The notes under the pieces were generated by a model. That model saw only the letters and a program-made list of their open reading frames with translations. It ran no database searches and had not been told where the DNA came from. The translations under genes were made by a program, and so were the position numbers. From contig OX578276.1 in assembly GCA_951217055.1 (NCBI GenBank), positions 60,077,307 to 60,141,306 on the forward strand: a stretch of DNA of 64,000 nt. Reading direction: 5' to 3'. This DNA comes from Gerris lacustris (lineage: Eukaryota > Arthropoda > Insecta > Hemiptera > Gerridae). The stretch's first letter is position 1; each line of letters starts with the position of its first letter. Below, piece after piece: positions 1-11,511 of this stretch.

Positions 1-36
1 ATCTATCCAAAGGATACCCACACAATCTGTAAAACT

Positions 37-41
<5 letters not shown>

Positions 42-123
<82 letters not shown>
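42..123. repeat. (TA)n microsatellite tract 1
   Basis: An uninterrupted TA dinucleotide run of about 80 bp. It is the first of about a dozen such tracts in the window (the others start near 7143, 9010, 11815, 18214, 28122, 34394, 35276, 38791, 41344 and 41568). The ORFs crossing these tracts are runs of alternating Ile-Tyr and are not genes. Confidence 0.97.
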
Positions 124-130
<7 letters not shown>

Positions 131-334
131 CGCATAATAATTCTTAATATAAGCTAGCAAAATATGTCATTTTGTTAATTAGTATACAAAGCGTTGGCCT
201 ACAAATTATAAGTCGTATATATGTCGTTTTGTCATGATTATAAATTAGATAATAAGGTTGTCTGTTTTCATGAGAAGACATATTTCTAGGCTCAACTTTA
301 GCGATAATTTATTAGATCTAATTTTTCTTCCTGT

Positions 335-450
335 GCTCATCGAAGGTAACGAAAGCATTGTTTTTATTTTGAAGAACGAAATATTTTTTGTCCCCGAATT
401 AAAAATGTTAAGATTGGTTTCTATTTTAGACATCAGGGAACATTTTTGAT
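335..450 (+). repeat. Repeat family A, 5' fragment
   Basis: A fragment that aligns with the first part of the near-complete family A copies at 24341 and 52274. The shared order is CATCGAAGGTAACGAAAGCATTG, then GAAGAACGAA, then GACATCAGGGAACATTTTTG. It lacks the left half of the 5' hairpin and everything beyond the ACATTTTTG block. The short ORFs here on both strands are chance. Confidence 0.8.
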
Positions 451-451
451 C

Positions 452-2159
452 AGTTTATTTATTTCAATAAATTCAGACACATGAAACTTCTAAACTTGTC
501 AAATTGTAGTGTATTTGAATTGTATGCCTATAAAATGCGTTGTTAGTTTGTAAATGAATAAACGTGTTCTGCAATTTTTGTTTTGATGAGCTAACGCTGC
601 AAATTGCTATGTTTTATTCACTTGTAAATAGATTTTATGCTGACCCTGTGTTCTACTATAAGAATGGAGTTTTTCCTGTTTATCTCCTATTACTGTAGAA
701 TAGATTTTGACAATCAAAACTTTTTTGTTCATTGAACATTCTTATAGACATTAAAGTCCCCACTTAAGCGTTAAGAAAATACAAATTTTATAGAACGATT
801 TTCTGGAGTTTCAAGTTATTTTAATCTAACTTCATTTTTCTTTAAGACACACTAGACCAATTTTCTTAAATGTAAAGTTATAGATTGTAGACCCTTATTA
901 AACAATTCACTTGATCTTGAAATTAGTGAAAAAATATTACATACACCTGGAAACTAAATAACCTTTAGTATATTTATATGTTTGTTTATTCAGTACTATT
1001 GCTAGTCGTCTGTGTCTACGAGTATAAGCGAAATACCACTAGATGCTGCGGGTAAATATTGTTTCATGTATATTTTTCTCACCGATGAATGAAACATGAG
1101 ACCTTTCATATTAATATTCTGAATCCCAGATTTTACTTTATCCCTGTGCTAGAGTGGAAGTTTAGGGAGGCCTGTTTTCCTTGGCTTTATAGAATCTTTA
1201 AGAGTTGAGCAAATACTTCTCCGCGTATATCTTCCAATTTCCTGTGGCAATCTTTGGATATCACTACCCTCACTCTCGCCTATCTACGCTTATAATATGT
1301 ATGTGCTTGTTTAAACCTGTGTATTACATACCTTCATATTATTAAAAGATGAATTCGTGGGTCGTTTCACACTTTTTTTTCTTACTCTGCATTAAAAGTG
1401 CGTTCACCATTTAACCGTACGTCAACCATTTATAATATTACTAAAACATTCTATAATGTTGGTTTAATGGACTTTTTTTATTTTGTTGTAACTTATTTAA
1501 TTATAATATATAAAAATATTCTTTGTATTTTTATTTATAGCATAATATAACCATACAGTGTGATGAAATACATATTTTGGGTAGTGATGGCTAAAACATA
1601 AATTACTATAAGTCTGCATTTAACACGCAGTAATTATATTCAAGCAATGATAAGAATTCACTGCATAGTATTAAGCCTATCGCGTGTAATATGTGTTTCT
1701 TAAAACAAACCCACAAAAATAAACAGAAAAAGTACATTAAATTAAATATTCTTTTGACTAATATGCTTAGAAGAAACTATGTGTAACCATTATTCTATTT
1801 TTTTTATATCAAATTAAAATCTTTATTACTAAACGAATTAACATCCGACATATCCGTGGTTTATAATTAGATTCGAAATGAGTATTGCTTCTTGTAACAT
1901 GATAAACGAGGCGTTTTTTGAAATAGTGTTTGCTCTCTGTTTTCTTCAACACGACGGAATGATTCATTGAAACGGACGCAGAACAAATTTGAATGGGGAC
2001 ACTGATGAATGCGTATGAATTCTAATTCGGTGTTGTGCTAGCGATATTATGTGCTTTTCATCAACTCTTGACACAAGCGTTACTTAAATTTATATCATGG
2101 TTGTATATAGAGAGATGCGTTGTTTCTAAAAATATAGAGGCAGTTTAGTCTACATGTAT
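452..2159. other. AT-rich stretch without recognisable gene
   Basis: I read both strands and see no open frame of useful length, RNA gene or repeat that I can name. It consists of AT-rich sequence with short T and A runs. It is probably intronic or intergenic DNA. Confidence 0.6.
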
Positions 2160-2480
2160 AGTAACAGGGTCCTGTCTCGCCACGTTAACATCAGTTGTCG
2201 TTTCTTTCCGTAAACAAACCCTGTTACAATAGCAATGCTAGAAAATTTCCGACCGCGGCACCTTTAACACTTTCCCGTTGCAGCTAATTACGAATTACCT
2301 CTGACGATGGATTCGCTTTCGTGAGCCCATCTCGGAGCCTCATCTCTCTCCCCTGCAGTGATGACTTCCGTACCAGTTGCTTCCTTCGCGCTAGTTACTC
2401 CGCTCTCATTAGATATATTCGCACTACCTCGCCACTGCCTTCTTCTGTTCTTTTAAATTGTTAAACCGTGACAACCGTGC
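2160..2480. other. GC-richer patch, function unknown
   Basis: About 320 bp that is clearly richer in G, C and CpG than its surroundings. It opens with a perfect 10-bp inverted repeat, GTAACAGGGT (2160-2169) and ACCCTGTTAC (2217-2226). It has no ORF of note and no recognisable RNA fold. It could be a regulatory element, an untranslated exon or an old repeat; nothing in the sequence decides between these. Confidence 0.35.
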
Positions 2481-2523
2481 TGTGAAATTGAGCGGTGACC
2501 CTATCTCTTGCAGAAAGTCAACT

Positions 2524-2538
2524 TAAATCGCATCAAAT
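2524..2538. repeat. Target site duplication, 3' side of LINE insertion
   Basis: TAAATCGCATCAAAT occurs here and again at 4703-4717. The two copies are identical over 15 bp and flank the LINE-derived element exactly, so they are read as the target site duplication made by target-primed reverse transcription. Confidence 0.88.
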
Positions 2539-4702
2539 AATAATAATATAATAATAATAATAATAATGGTTGTTTATTGCCGTGATTTATAAATAACAAA
2601 ACAAAATTAAATTATAAAAAACAACAAAAAGCTTGGCTATAAGCCGTCTGCTGGAGTTGGAGGCAGATTTAACATAATACATAATATTATTATCTTTGAT
2701 ACGCTTCCATACTAAACAAAAAATAAATAAGTAATAATAAATTCAACATGCTAAAACGAAAATCTTTCTTAAAAGTACAATAAAATTAAATTGAGCAAAT
2801 AAACAATGAAATAATAATTAATGAAATACAATAAATAAATGATAGTGATCATATTTGAGCAATTAATTGATAAATTTATATAACCACATGCATACATACA
2901 TTTTTAAGTTATTAATTTGTTTAGCTATCTCCTCCCTTTTTTATTTAATAAATAAAAATTTAATTTAAGTTTTAGCTATATTATTTTACACATTCTATTT
3001 TATGAGATTCAATAAATAAATGATAATGATAACATTTTATTAATACATAATAATATTCATATACACACATGCATACACAGATATACATTTTTAAGAAATT
3101 AATTTGTTTAGCTATCTCCCTTTCATTTTTTATTTAAATCCGTTTATTTAACCCGTACTTCTTGATCTGCCGGTACCAAGGAGATTTTGAAATGTCTCGT
3201 GCTGTCATTCTGATGCGCCAGGTCGATCTGTACCGCCCTTATAAGTAGCGTTACTTCCGTTGAGTAGACTTAAAACATCGTTTACATGGATCCCAGTCAT
3301 TTCACTGAACTTAGAAATTCCATTTTCTTTTCTCCACAGCAGATCACCACTTTGAGATATTTTAAATTTCTCTTTATCTATGAGTAAATAGTCTTGCCGC
3401 ACCGTAGCTCTGACCGCAGTATCCGAGGTTATAATTGCTTTGCGTAGAGTAAAAAGTTGTTTCCTTTTTAGCTGTGTGTTAGGGTTAAAATCCCTATGAA
3501 CAATGAAACCAGTGCCCTTCAGTTTTTTGCAGCTGCTAGTTATTCTTACAACATCTTCACTATTTTTAAAATTAACTAGTATCGGCCGACAACCATTAGT
3601 GTGCTTTCCTATTAAATTAACTTTATCGATTTCGGCGTTCTGGCAGTCCAAAGCATGGGTACAAAATTCATCTATCACTTTAGTTAGGTTGTCGTTCTCA
3701 TTATATTGGATACCCCTAAAAATTAAATTTTTCTTTCTTGCTTTATTGTCAATATCCTCTAAATTCTGGTCAAAATAAGATGTTTTCTCTTGCAATGCTT
3801 TAAGCTCTTTTTTTAATTGTACATTTTCCCGTTTAATCTGTTCCATTTCCTTCTGTATCTCTATTTTAAAAGCATTTAAGTCTTCCTTGGAGGCTAAATT
3901 TAGTTCGCTAACCGCAGATTTTATTAGCTGAAACATTTCAGCTGCCCCGAGATCGCTAACTTTCGTCATAGCTGTTTTTGGTAGTTTCTTTTCTGGAGAA
4001 AAGCTGCTAGAAGAATCTCTCTGTCTTTTCAATCTGGGGCTATCGAAATATTCTTTAATGGAATTAGGCATTAGATAACGTAGTTGGATTGTTTTGATTT
4101 TGTTTGTTTACTTTAATATTGTTGATTTGCATGAAAATAATTCTTTCACATTAGTTGGTAGATAATCAATAAATACATCAACAACAACAGTAGTGCAGCC
4201 TGGTGGGGGGTTTAGCTAGTGGAAGCTGCAAGTGGTCCTGGTGGGGTATCCCCTCCACTCTCCCTGGCCTTCAGATGTTCACTAACTCCAAGATTAACAA
4301 GCCTTGTATCTACACACTCTGCTTACTCACACTAATACAGAATTGGAACTCACATACCACATTCTTAGAATTCTTCGCATACTTTCTGTGCTGCAGCCTG
4401 AACCACTCGGTAGATTAGTTTCAAACAAATTTAGAGCGTTCTCTTATATTATTTTTTAATTGTTAAAACTATCAAAAGGATAAATTTGTAATAAGTGTTT
4501 AGTATAATAGTAAAAATACTCACGTTTCACGTAGAATCAATATTATTTCCTCTTACAAAACCAAGTTTGATGCAGGATACGTTTTTAATAAAGCATGCAA
4601 AAAACCAGAACTCAGTCACAAAATTAACACAATGAAAATTAAAAAAAATGTTAGAGCGTTATTATACACGTGTGTCACGGACGGGCTCTACCATCCAACT
4701 CC
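2539..4702 (-). mobile_element. LINE-derived retroelement with ORF1 only
   Basis: A 2.16-kb insertion in minus orientation, bounded by a perfect 15-bp target site duplication. Reading the minus strand, it has a leader of about 630 bp (4702-4072), an intact ORF1 (4071-3205), and about 665 bp of 3' untranslated sequence. The 3' end is a (TTA)n-type simple repeat, seen on the + strand as AAT/AATA repeats at 2539-2568. Simple-repeat 3' tails and variable target duplications are typical of non-LTR retrotransposons. No endonuclease or reverse transcriptase frame follows ORF1. This is therefore an internally deleted or ORF1-only element that would need enzymes from elsewhere. The clean duplication and open ORF1 suggest a fairly recent insertion. 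Confidence 0.85.
3205..4071 (-). CDS. LINE ORF1 protein (coiled coil plus RRM-like RNA-binding)
   Basis: A 288-residue intact reading frame, the only long ORF in the window with protein-like composition. Residues 1-35 are basic and serine-rich (KRQRDSSSSFSPEKKLPK). Residues about 62-112 form a long charged heptad-type coiled coil (EIQKEMEQIKRENVQLKKEL). Residues about 113-185 look like an RRM: the strand ARKKNLIFRGI is in the RNP2 position and RPILVNF in the RNP1 position. Residues about 188-250 resemble the C-terminal domain of L1-type ORF1 proteins, with basic LKRKQLFTLRKA. Proteins of this class trimerise through the coiled coil and coat LINE RNA as a nucleic acid chaperone. Family membership is inferred from architecture, and the exact LINE clade is not resolved. 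The ATG at 4071 is the first in frame, after an untranslated leader. It is not a host gene. Confidence 0.85.
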   Translation of the reverse strand: MPNSIKEYFDSPRLKRQRDSSSSFSPEKKLPKTAMTKVSDLGAAEMFQLIKSAVSELNLASKEDLNAFKIEIQKEMEQIKRENVQLKKELKALQEKTSYFDQNLEDIDNKARKKNLIFRGIQYNENDNLTKVIDEFCTHALDCQNAEIDKVNLIGKHTNGCRPILVNFKNSEDVVRITSSCKKLKGTGFIVHRDFNPNTQLKRKQLFTLRKAIITSDTAVRATVRQDYLLIDKEKFKISQSGDLLWRKENGISKFSEMTGIHVNDVLSLLNGSNATYKGGTDRPGASE

Positions 4703-4717
4703 TAAATCGCATCAAAT
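4703..4717. repeat. Target site duplication, 5' side of LINE insertion
   Basis: Second copy of TAAATCGCATCAAAT, identical to 2524-2538. It marks the 5' end of the minus-strand element at 4702 and shows that the copy is not 5'-truncated into host sequence. Confidence 0.88.
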
Positions 4718-5517
4718 TACCCTGTCTAACGGTACAGTCCATTATATTAAAAAAAGTCACCCATTTGGCCGTAATTTGTATTTCCTTCTATCTAAGAGAA
4801 GTTTTCTTTCTTATAAACGTCAGCTCTGACTAGTTTTTTCTACTATCATTAAGGTGTATAAGTGTATCTCCACTCCGTTTTCTATTATTTTTTTCTTTGT
4901 AACACTTATTCGAAACTCGTACGGTTAACACTTAACGGAAATGAAAGTTCAAGGGATTTTTTTCTTTCGTTGTTTATTTATTCATTACTTCAAGTTGTTG
5001 TTGTTGTTTTTTTTCATGACAAGCGTTCTAAATTCTTCTTTATCAAACCCTGGAAGATTTTTCTTTAATGTATCTTTAGATCGTCCTTGCTTTTGTCTCA
5101 GGATTCTACTGTTTAAATATTTTTTCTAATAAACTATGCTTTTTAACACATCTAAAAGCAATTTTTGTTACACTTTTATTAGTGTTAGTTTTTAATTAAT
5201 GTAAGTTGAGGCGACTTTTTACTAATATATTTTGATTTTAGTTTATATTATGATTAGTTTTAGATCGGAGGATCACCTGTCTATCTTTAAGACCCTTTTT
5301 ATTAGTTAAGAAGAGTTGAGGTTTAATTGAATGGCTAGACAGCAATAAGCTCTAAGTCTAACATAAAGTCGAAACTTTACCTGTGATAAGAGATGGCTTG
5401 AACCAAACCTATCAATTTGTTTGTTTAGGTAGAAGTCCCCTAGAGCCGAGGTTTCAGTCTCGATAATTTAGAAATTATTAAGCAAATTGTAAAGCTTCTG
5501 TGTGAAATGATTTATTG
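4718..5517. other. AT-rich stretch, nothing recognised
   Basis: No gene, RNA or repeat is recognised. The short ORFs at 4862-5129 are T-rich, low-complexity frames (Phe/Leu rich) without any domain. Confidence 0.6.

Positions 5518-5548
<31 letters not shown>
5518..5548. repeat. Poly(A) run, 31 bp
   Basis: An uninterrupted run of A. It could be the tail of an old retroposed sequence lying to its left, but no source transcript or target duplication is recognisable. Confidence 0.85.
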
Positions 5549-5550
<2 letters not shown>

Positions 5551-5920
5551 GGTTGTATCAAAACAGATAAACATTTTTTTATTGGTTTAGGATGTAATAT
5601 TATTATTTGTATATATAAGTCAAAAGAAGATAGGGATTTATGTCTTGAATGCATTATCCCTTATCTTCGTTTCCTTACCATATGCCATGCCTTGGTTCTA
5701 GATTGCGAAACCCTCAAGTTTAAATAAAACAGTACAACAGATCTGTTAAGATTGTTATTTTTCTCACAGTCTGCCCTCAATCTGTCATCAATCTGTACTT
5801 TTTTTTAATTGATAACCACTTTTATTAATCGAAAAATATTTATAATATTATTTCTAATTTTTTTTTTTTTTTAAATATCATTCTAAATATTTTTAAAGAA
5901 CAGAAGGAGTATAAAACTTA

Positions 5921-5928
5921 TATACAAA
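5921..5928. repeat. 8-bp target site duplication (left) of hAT-like element
   Basis: TATACAAA lies immediately before the terminal TAGTGATG and is repeated exactly after CATCACTA at 7105-7112. Eight-bp duplications are diagnostic of hAT-superfamily transposition. Confidence 0.92.
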
Positions 5929-7104
5929 TAGTGATGTAAAATACCCGGGTATTTAAAACTGCGGGTAAAAACCCTGGGTATTTACCCGGGTAAATACCCA
6001 TTTTGGGTAAATACCCAGGTATTTATGATAATTTTTAAAGTTACGACTGCTACGAGTTTAATTTCAAACTCATTTATTGTAAATAAAATATATTATGAAG
6101 TTCAAGTAGTTATTAAGTGATATTAGGTCTCAATAATATTATTGAATGGATATTAATAAGTTAATAAGAATAATAGTCCAGGAGATAGCGTGCAAAATAG
6201 TGTCTGACTAACATCAAGCTAGAATTTTGTGTATAAGTAAATGTTTTGGTGCCACCAAAACTTTTAAACCAAAACTTTAAAACCCTAGCTAGGCCAATGC
6301 CCTAGCTACGCCACTGCGGTCATGTCCCACCTTTTATAGTGGACAATGTGATTTTCATGATCCTAGAGTACTAAATTAGTTAGTAGACTAAAAATCAAGT
6401 TAATGCTAGTTCCTCTCGTAATAGGCTTGTTAGTCAAATATTACTCCAAATCAACGTGGTCACCTATTAAGTGGCAGACTACCATCCACTTGATTTTTGG
6501 TCTACTAACTAAGTTAATACTCAGGCTCTCCACCGGTTTGTTTTTTCAAATGCCTATTGCCAAGCTATGTCCGACGAACTTAGCCAACCACATATTCTTA
6601 AAAGGCACCAAAACATTTTCTTGTACACAAAATTCTAGCTTGATGTTAGTCAGTCACTTATTTCCACGCTATCTTCCTGGACCAAATGCCTGCATAAAAT
6701 ATGAATGCATAATCTAATTTTCAAAATAATAATTCTGTCCTTTTCCTTTAAAATGGTGGAGTTTTCACTGCACAGATCTTCAAAATAAGCATCTGTTTGA
6801 AATAATTGAATCTGTATAACTAATATATGTACTTAGAAATAATAAATACCCGTGCGCTGGGTATTTTTGTAGGCTATTTTTTAGGAATTAAGTAAGCTTA
6901 ACACATCCTATACTCCCTAAATGACATTTATTAAAGCCATTAGAGTATGGAAAATGCTCAGAACCTCTTAAAACACTATTTAAATCATTATTTGTCATAA
7001 ATACCCTCATTTTGGGTATTTACCCTGGCCTCGGGTAAATACCTGGGCAAATACCCATTTTTATTTACCCTACCCGCTGGGTATATACCCGGCCCACATC
7101 ACTA
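5929..7104. mobile_element. Non-autonomous hAT-type DNA transposon
   Basis: A 1176-bp element with terminal inverted repeats starting TAGTGATGT on both ends (right end reads ACATCACTA) and a perfect 8-bp duplication TATACAAA. Both subterminal regions are packed with short inverted and direct copies of GGGTATTTACCC/AAATACCCGGGTA (5941-6024 and 6995-7092), as in hAT elements where such motifs bind the transposase. The inside holds no transposase frame. The 104-codon ORF at 6403-6717 lies over an internal foldback and is not a gene. It must depend on a transposase encoded elsewhere. The exact duplication indicates a well-preserved insertion. Confidence 0.9.
6176..6683. repeat. Internal foldback (long inverted repeat) of the hAT-like element
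   Basis: Left segment 6176-6254 is complementary to 6605-6683 over nearly 80 bp with few mismatches (core CTGACTAACATCAAGCTAGA). A second arm, 6370-6409, matches 6480-6515 (core TTAGTTAGTAGACTAAAAAT). The sequence between the arms is more diverged. Transcripts of either strand could fold into an imperfect hairpin of several hundred bases. Confidence 0.85.
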
Positions 7105-7112
7105 TATACAAA
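7105..7112. repeat. 8-bp target site duplication (right) of hAT-like element
   Basis: TATACAAA, identical to 5921-5928, directly follows the right terminal repeat. Confidence 0.92.
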
Positions 7113-7139
7113 ATAATATTACATTAATTATCTGTGATT

Positions 7140-7142
<3 letters not shown>

Positions 7143-7210
<68 letters not shown>
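7143..7210. repeat. (TA)n microsatellite tract 2
   Basis: An uninterrupted TA run of about 68 bp, starting about 30 bp beyond the hAT-like element. Confidence 0.96.
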
Positions 7211-7217
<7 letters not shown>

Positions 7218-7469
7218 GTATAAATAATGCTCTACTTCTATTAGATTGCTTGATTTTTTTTTTAACTTAATCATGATAAAAAATATTATTTTTTATGTAT
7301 GACCAGGTGGACTTCGTACCGCCTAATAAACATTAATAATTAATAACATAAGAAATGTATAGCTGCTACCTTTGAAAAACTTTATAAATAGTTTATTTAG
7401 TTAAATAATATTGCCTTAGATTAAAAATTTATATTACATTTTGATATAGATACTTGTAAAATATACAAT

Positions 7470-8137
7470 GGCATAAGAGACTTACAGATAAACAAACATT
7501 ATTTTTTATTTATATAGAAATATTTGTCCTGTATTTTCCATTTTACACCCCTCCTAAATGAAAAATGTACATAGCAACAATTACTGTACTCTTAAAGAGC
7601 TTTTCAACGATATGCATCATGAAGGGGTATTCATTACTTTGACCCCTTATTCTTTACTCATATCAAAATCCCCCCTCCCCAATAAAAAACGCTTACCCCC
7701 TCTTACTGCTTTACCCTGCGTACCATATTTAAATTTCGAAAATTCATGTAGACAGTGATTATCCCCTTTCTTTGAATTTGAAGGTCAAGTGTGTAAATTT
7801 CATCGAGATCGAACTAAAACTGTAGCTTTGTATATAGAATATACACGTACGCGTACGTTGACTTTTAGATATATTTTTCCATTTTTCCCCCTAAATGTAC
7901 ATAACAACAATTACTGAACTCTTAAAGAGCTTTTCAACGATATGCATCATTAAAGGTTTTCATTACTTTTACATTTGTACCCCTTACCCCTGTGTACCAA
8001 AAATTAATCGTAGTCTTACTAACTCAGAAACCTTCCCGGGCATGCGTCCAACCATTCCCCAAAGTTTCATCGCAATCGGATGAACGGTTTAGGCAGGCAT
8101 ACGAGATAGACAAACATACATTTTTATTTATATAGAT
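7470..8137 (+). repeat. Tandem array of a dispersed repeat end
   Basis: Two units about 340 bp apart share a long block: ATGTACATA(A/G)CAACAATTACTG, then CTCTTAAAGAGCTTTTCAAC and GATATGCATCAT (near 7564-7620 and 7894-7949). The termini AGATAAACAAACAT...TTATTTATATAGA (7483-7518) and GATAGACAAACATACATTTTTATTTATATAGATT (8104-8137) are alike. The phrase ATCGCAATCGGATGAACGGTT before the second terminus resembles the 3' ends of many insect RTE/SINE-type repeats. The class is not decided. The short ORFs here are repeat-derived. Confidence 0.7.
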
Positions 8138-8280
8138 TAAATTCTTATACTGTCAATATTAAAATTAAGTACAATACTTAATAATCTAAACAAATAGTAG
8201 TTCGATATGTCACATTTAGATTTTTATTACTTATATTACCCATGAGACATTTTTAATGCAGCTTGTACTAAATTATTATT

Positions 8281-8420
8281 TAGTTTAAATTTATTTAATT
8301 TTTTTTTTTAATTTTTTTTTAAAAATTAAAATTTATTTAATTTTTATTTTTTTTTAAAATTTATTATTTTTTTATTTTATTTAAATTATTATTTTCTAAA
8401 TTATTATTGTTTTGAATTAT
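8281..8420. repeat. T/A low-complexity tract
   Basis: Repeated AATTTTTTTT/AAAATTTATT segments with no information content beyond A and T. Confidence 0.85.
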
Positions 8421-8489
8421 TTTAGTTGTTTTCATATATATAATGTTTTCTTTTTTGATAATCTTGAAAAAAAGTGGGGCAGACTTGTT

Positions 8490-8760
8490 GAAGGAGGGTG
8501 GTCCCTTATTTTATTTGTAAATGCTACGAGACGGTATTGACACAATAACTGGTCCTAAGAGAGACTGGGTTGGTCGGTTTGTCCTGAAGGTCCGGTACCA
8601 AACAAGGAAACGGTGCATTAAATCCTCTTGCGGCTGTGATATGTGAAGGAAAGGCTACCTCAGATCTGTCTGGGGTACTTCGCCTCGCTTGCACGGTCAC
8701 TACCAAGCTTCACTATCCCTATATGGAGAGCTAAAGATCTTGCTTCTTTCTTACCACGAC
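8490..8760. other. GC-richer patch, nothing recognised
   Basis: A locally GC-richer segment with a 60-codon minus-strand ORF (8706-8524) and an overlapping plus-strand ORF. Neither shows domain, signal peptide or transmembrane features that I recognise. It may be an old repeat or a regulatory segment. Confidence 0.3.
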
Positions 8761-9007
8761 CAGTCCTTTTTTTACAAAAAAAATTCTTCACCGTGGATAA
8801 AAAGTCAGCTTTAACAACTTTTATAAAACTTTACTGGAGCCAAAGTCCCTCTTTTTTTTTATCAACATCGAAATACTTTTAAGTCTGGTTGGCTTCTTTT
8901 CACGTGAAATACAAAATACATTTGGCCTTATCGATTTTCTGGACATGATTTCACAACAATATGTTTTTTGTAGACCACACTTGAAACTTTTCTGTACCTT
9001 TATATAT

Positions 9008-9009
<2 letters not shown>

Positions 9010-9090
<81 letters not shown>
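9010..9090. repeat. (TA)n microsatellite tract 3
   Basis: A TA run of about 80 bp; the 65-codon ORF across it is alternating Ile-Tyr. Confidence 0.96.
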
Positions 9091-9094
<4 letters not shown>

Positions 9095-9174
9095 TTATTA
9101 CAAATTTCTAATTTATTGCCTGTCGTGTCAAATCAATCTTAATTCTGTCGTATATAGTCAGAAGCAAAAGGATT

Positions 9175-11511
9175 GGTAAGACTTAAGACATTAAAAAATA
9201 AATAAAGAAAGGATGAAATGATTTACAATACGCGTATTAATTTCTAACTACTCGTAAATTTCTTGTGAAAGCCATGAAAAACAATGTTATTGCATTAAGC
9301 GTCACCTTTCTTTTTTTTATGATTTCTAACATCTGTTGTGAAACCTGTAAACGAATCGAAATTTCAACTGAACTCGAAAGAATATTTTATGCTTTACTAA
9401 CTTTGATGTTGAAAATCTTAATACCTGTAGAATCTTTCTTGTTTTATTTATTTATTTATTTTTTTTTGCGTTACAAGTAGAGCGCTTTAATACATAATTT
9501 ACATGAAGTTTGTATCTTTAATTTTATAATTTGAAGTAAAAGCGCGAAGCTTACTTGTCGTAAAAAAATTAAATAACCGTAGTTTTATGAAATTACCTCG
9601 GCGAACAAACAAAAATAAAAAACTACACCAGCCTCCTATTTCTTCTTCATGTAGCTCCTGACAAAGTATGCCAGGATACTCCAGACACTCATAACTGTTG
9701 AGCAATCCTGTCTTACGTTATGACTAGATAACATTTTACTTTTTAATAATATTATAACAATTATATGTTTAAAAGAATTCAAATTGTTATAAAAAAGTTA
9801 GAGATTAATTATGCAACCCACATTAAGATATTTTGATTGCATAGATATTTTATTTATAAATCTATAGTGGTGTTATACAACTATATATCATTTTAAAATA
9901 TTAAGTAAATATTAAAGCATAATACCATGTATACAAGTTAGTAGTGTCCCCGCGTAGAAGAAACACAACTCTATATAAAAGAAATATTATACAAACATTA
10001 TTTCTTATTTATTAGTTCACCGACGTTATTTATTATTGATTTGTGTATTAGTTGAGCCATATTAATATCTGAACGGTTACATTTTATTATTATGGTTTAT
10101 TTATAACTGATCTTATTTACTACGAGTTTTATTTTGTGTCAATTACACCGAAGTCCTCACTAATTTCAGTCATAATTGTTGAAAGTAGTTTAGTGGACTT
10201 AACACAACCAACAGTTGAAAGTCAGACTTTCAGTGGTGAACATTTATATTTTCAGGCTTCCACTTAAATTATATTAACATGTGTGGTTTAACCCTAAAAA
10301 CAGTGCACTTTTACTTTTTGTTTTATTCACTAAAATTAGGCAAAGTGAAAGTTTATCTCTTGCTTAAAGTAACTACTTATCTTTGATTTGTTCCTTCAGA
10401 AGTTCGCTGAATGGGTTTCGCGTGTTTTGACTACATGGGTGTAGTGATAAATTGAAACCATCCTTTTCAGTATTCACTTTCTACTAATTTTTACAGTAGC
10501 CTTTTACGTAACATTTTAATTTTAAATTTTGGTTTCTAAATAAATATTCACGTGTGCAAAAGTTGAGCCTAATAGGTTTTTGTAATTCAATGTTGTTTGG
10601 TTTTTGGATTTGAATCTTTTAGTTCTCTGAACATTTAATTTCCACCCAGAGTAGTCCAAAATTAATATTATTTGGAGAGAGATTGATAAAATTAAATTCG
10701 TTGGTAGAGGATGGTTGTTGCGTTATGATTGTAGGTTATACACGTGTGTGATAGCCTGTGATTACTCTCGTGTATACGTTAGGATGGTAGTTTGTTCTAG
10801 GGTGTGTAGGTGTTAATGTGTAAAGCTTATGTCAGTTTGCTTATCGGAGAAGCTTCCCGCCAGGAAATGTCACTCTGTCATGTTACCTTCTATTGTTTTG
10901 CAATACTCCCACCCACCCCATTTAGGGCACTACATCTTTCACACTCTTCATCTCAATTCTTATCTCCGTCTTTTCCTATTTTCTGTATAATTACTTTAAT
11001 ACTTTATCTCTATTTTATTATCTTTTATACTTTATTTCTTCAACTCCGTCACTCAGCAAAAAGTTTTATCTTCCTGATAACATTTTGATTAGACACTTCT
11101 TTTAAAACGAATCTCTTTTATTTTTCTCTTGGGGAGAACTCCTGACTCCTGTAATCGATTTTTCCAACTAAATGTCTAAACTATTTTGACTGTATTTTGT
11201 ATCTATTTTCACAATAAGATGTGTGAAGGTCGTATTATTCATTTTTAAAGACATCTTGTATAAACTTCTTTCAGACAATTGATTAAATTTTAGAAACTAA
11301 TTTATCAAGTAAAGTTCGAATTCATTAAAATGCTTAGCATTACTTCTTATTGAAAATTCTTCCTAAGTTTAATTTGGATTTATGATAAGATTCAGAATAT
11401 CTAAAAAGATACTCAAATTAATTTAAATGCTATATAAACCATATTAAATTATAGCATGTGGTTATTCTTAGCAACCAGTTTTGTAAATTGTTAATTATAA
11501 ATAATTCAATA
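9175..11511. other. AT-rich stretch without recognisable gene
   Basis: No exon, RNA gene or repeat is recognised. The ORFs at 9265-9480, 9499-9705 and 10810-11088 have composition-driven, Phe/Leu/Ile-rich translations and no domain signature. Confidence 0.55.

Noticed and set aside
6403..6717. 104-codon ORF inside the hAT-like element as a possible transposase
   Set aside because: It overlaps the foldback arm and shows no BED finger, RNase H-like or hAT dimerisation motif.
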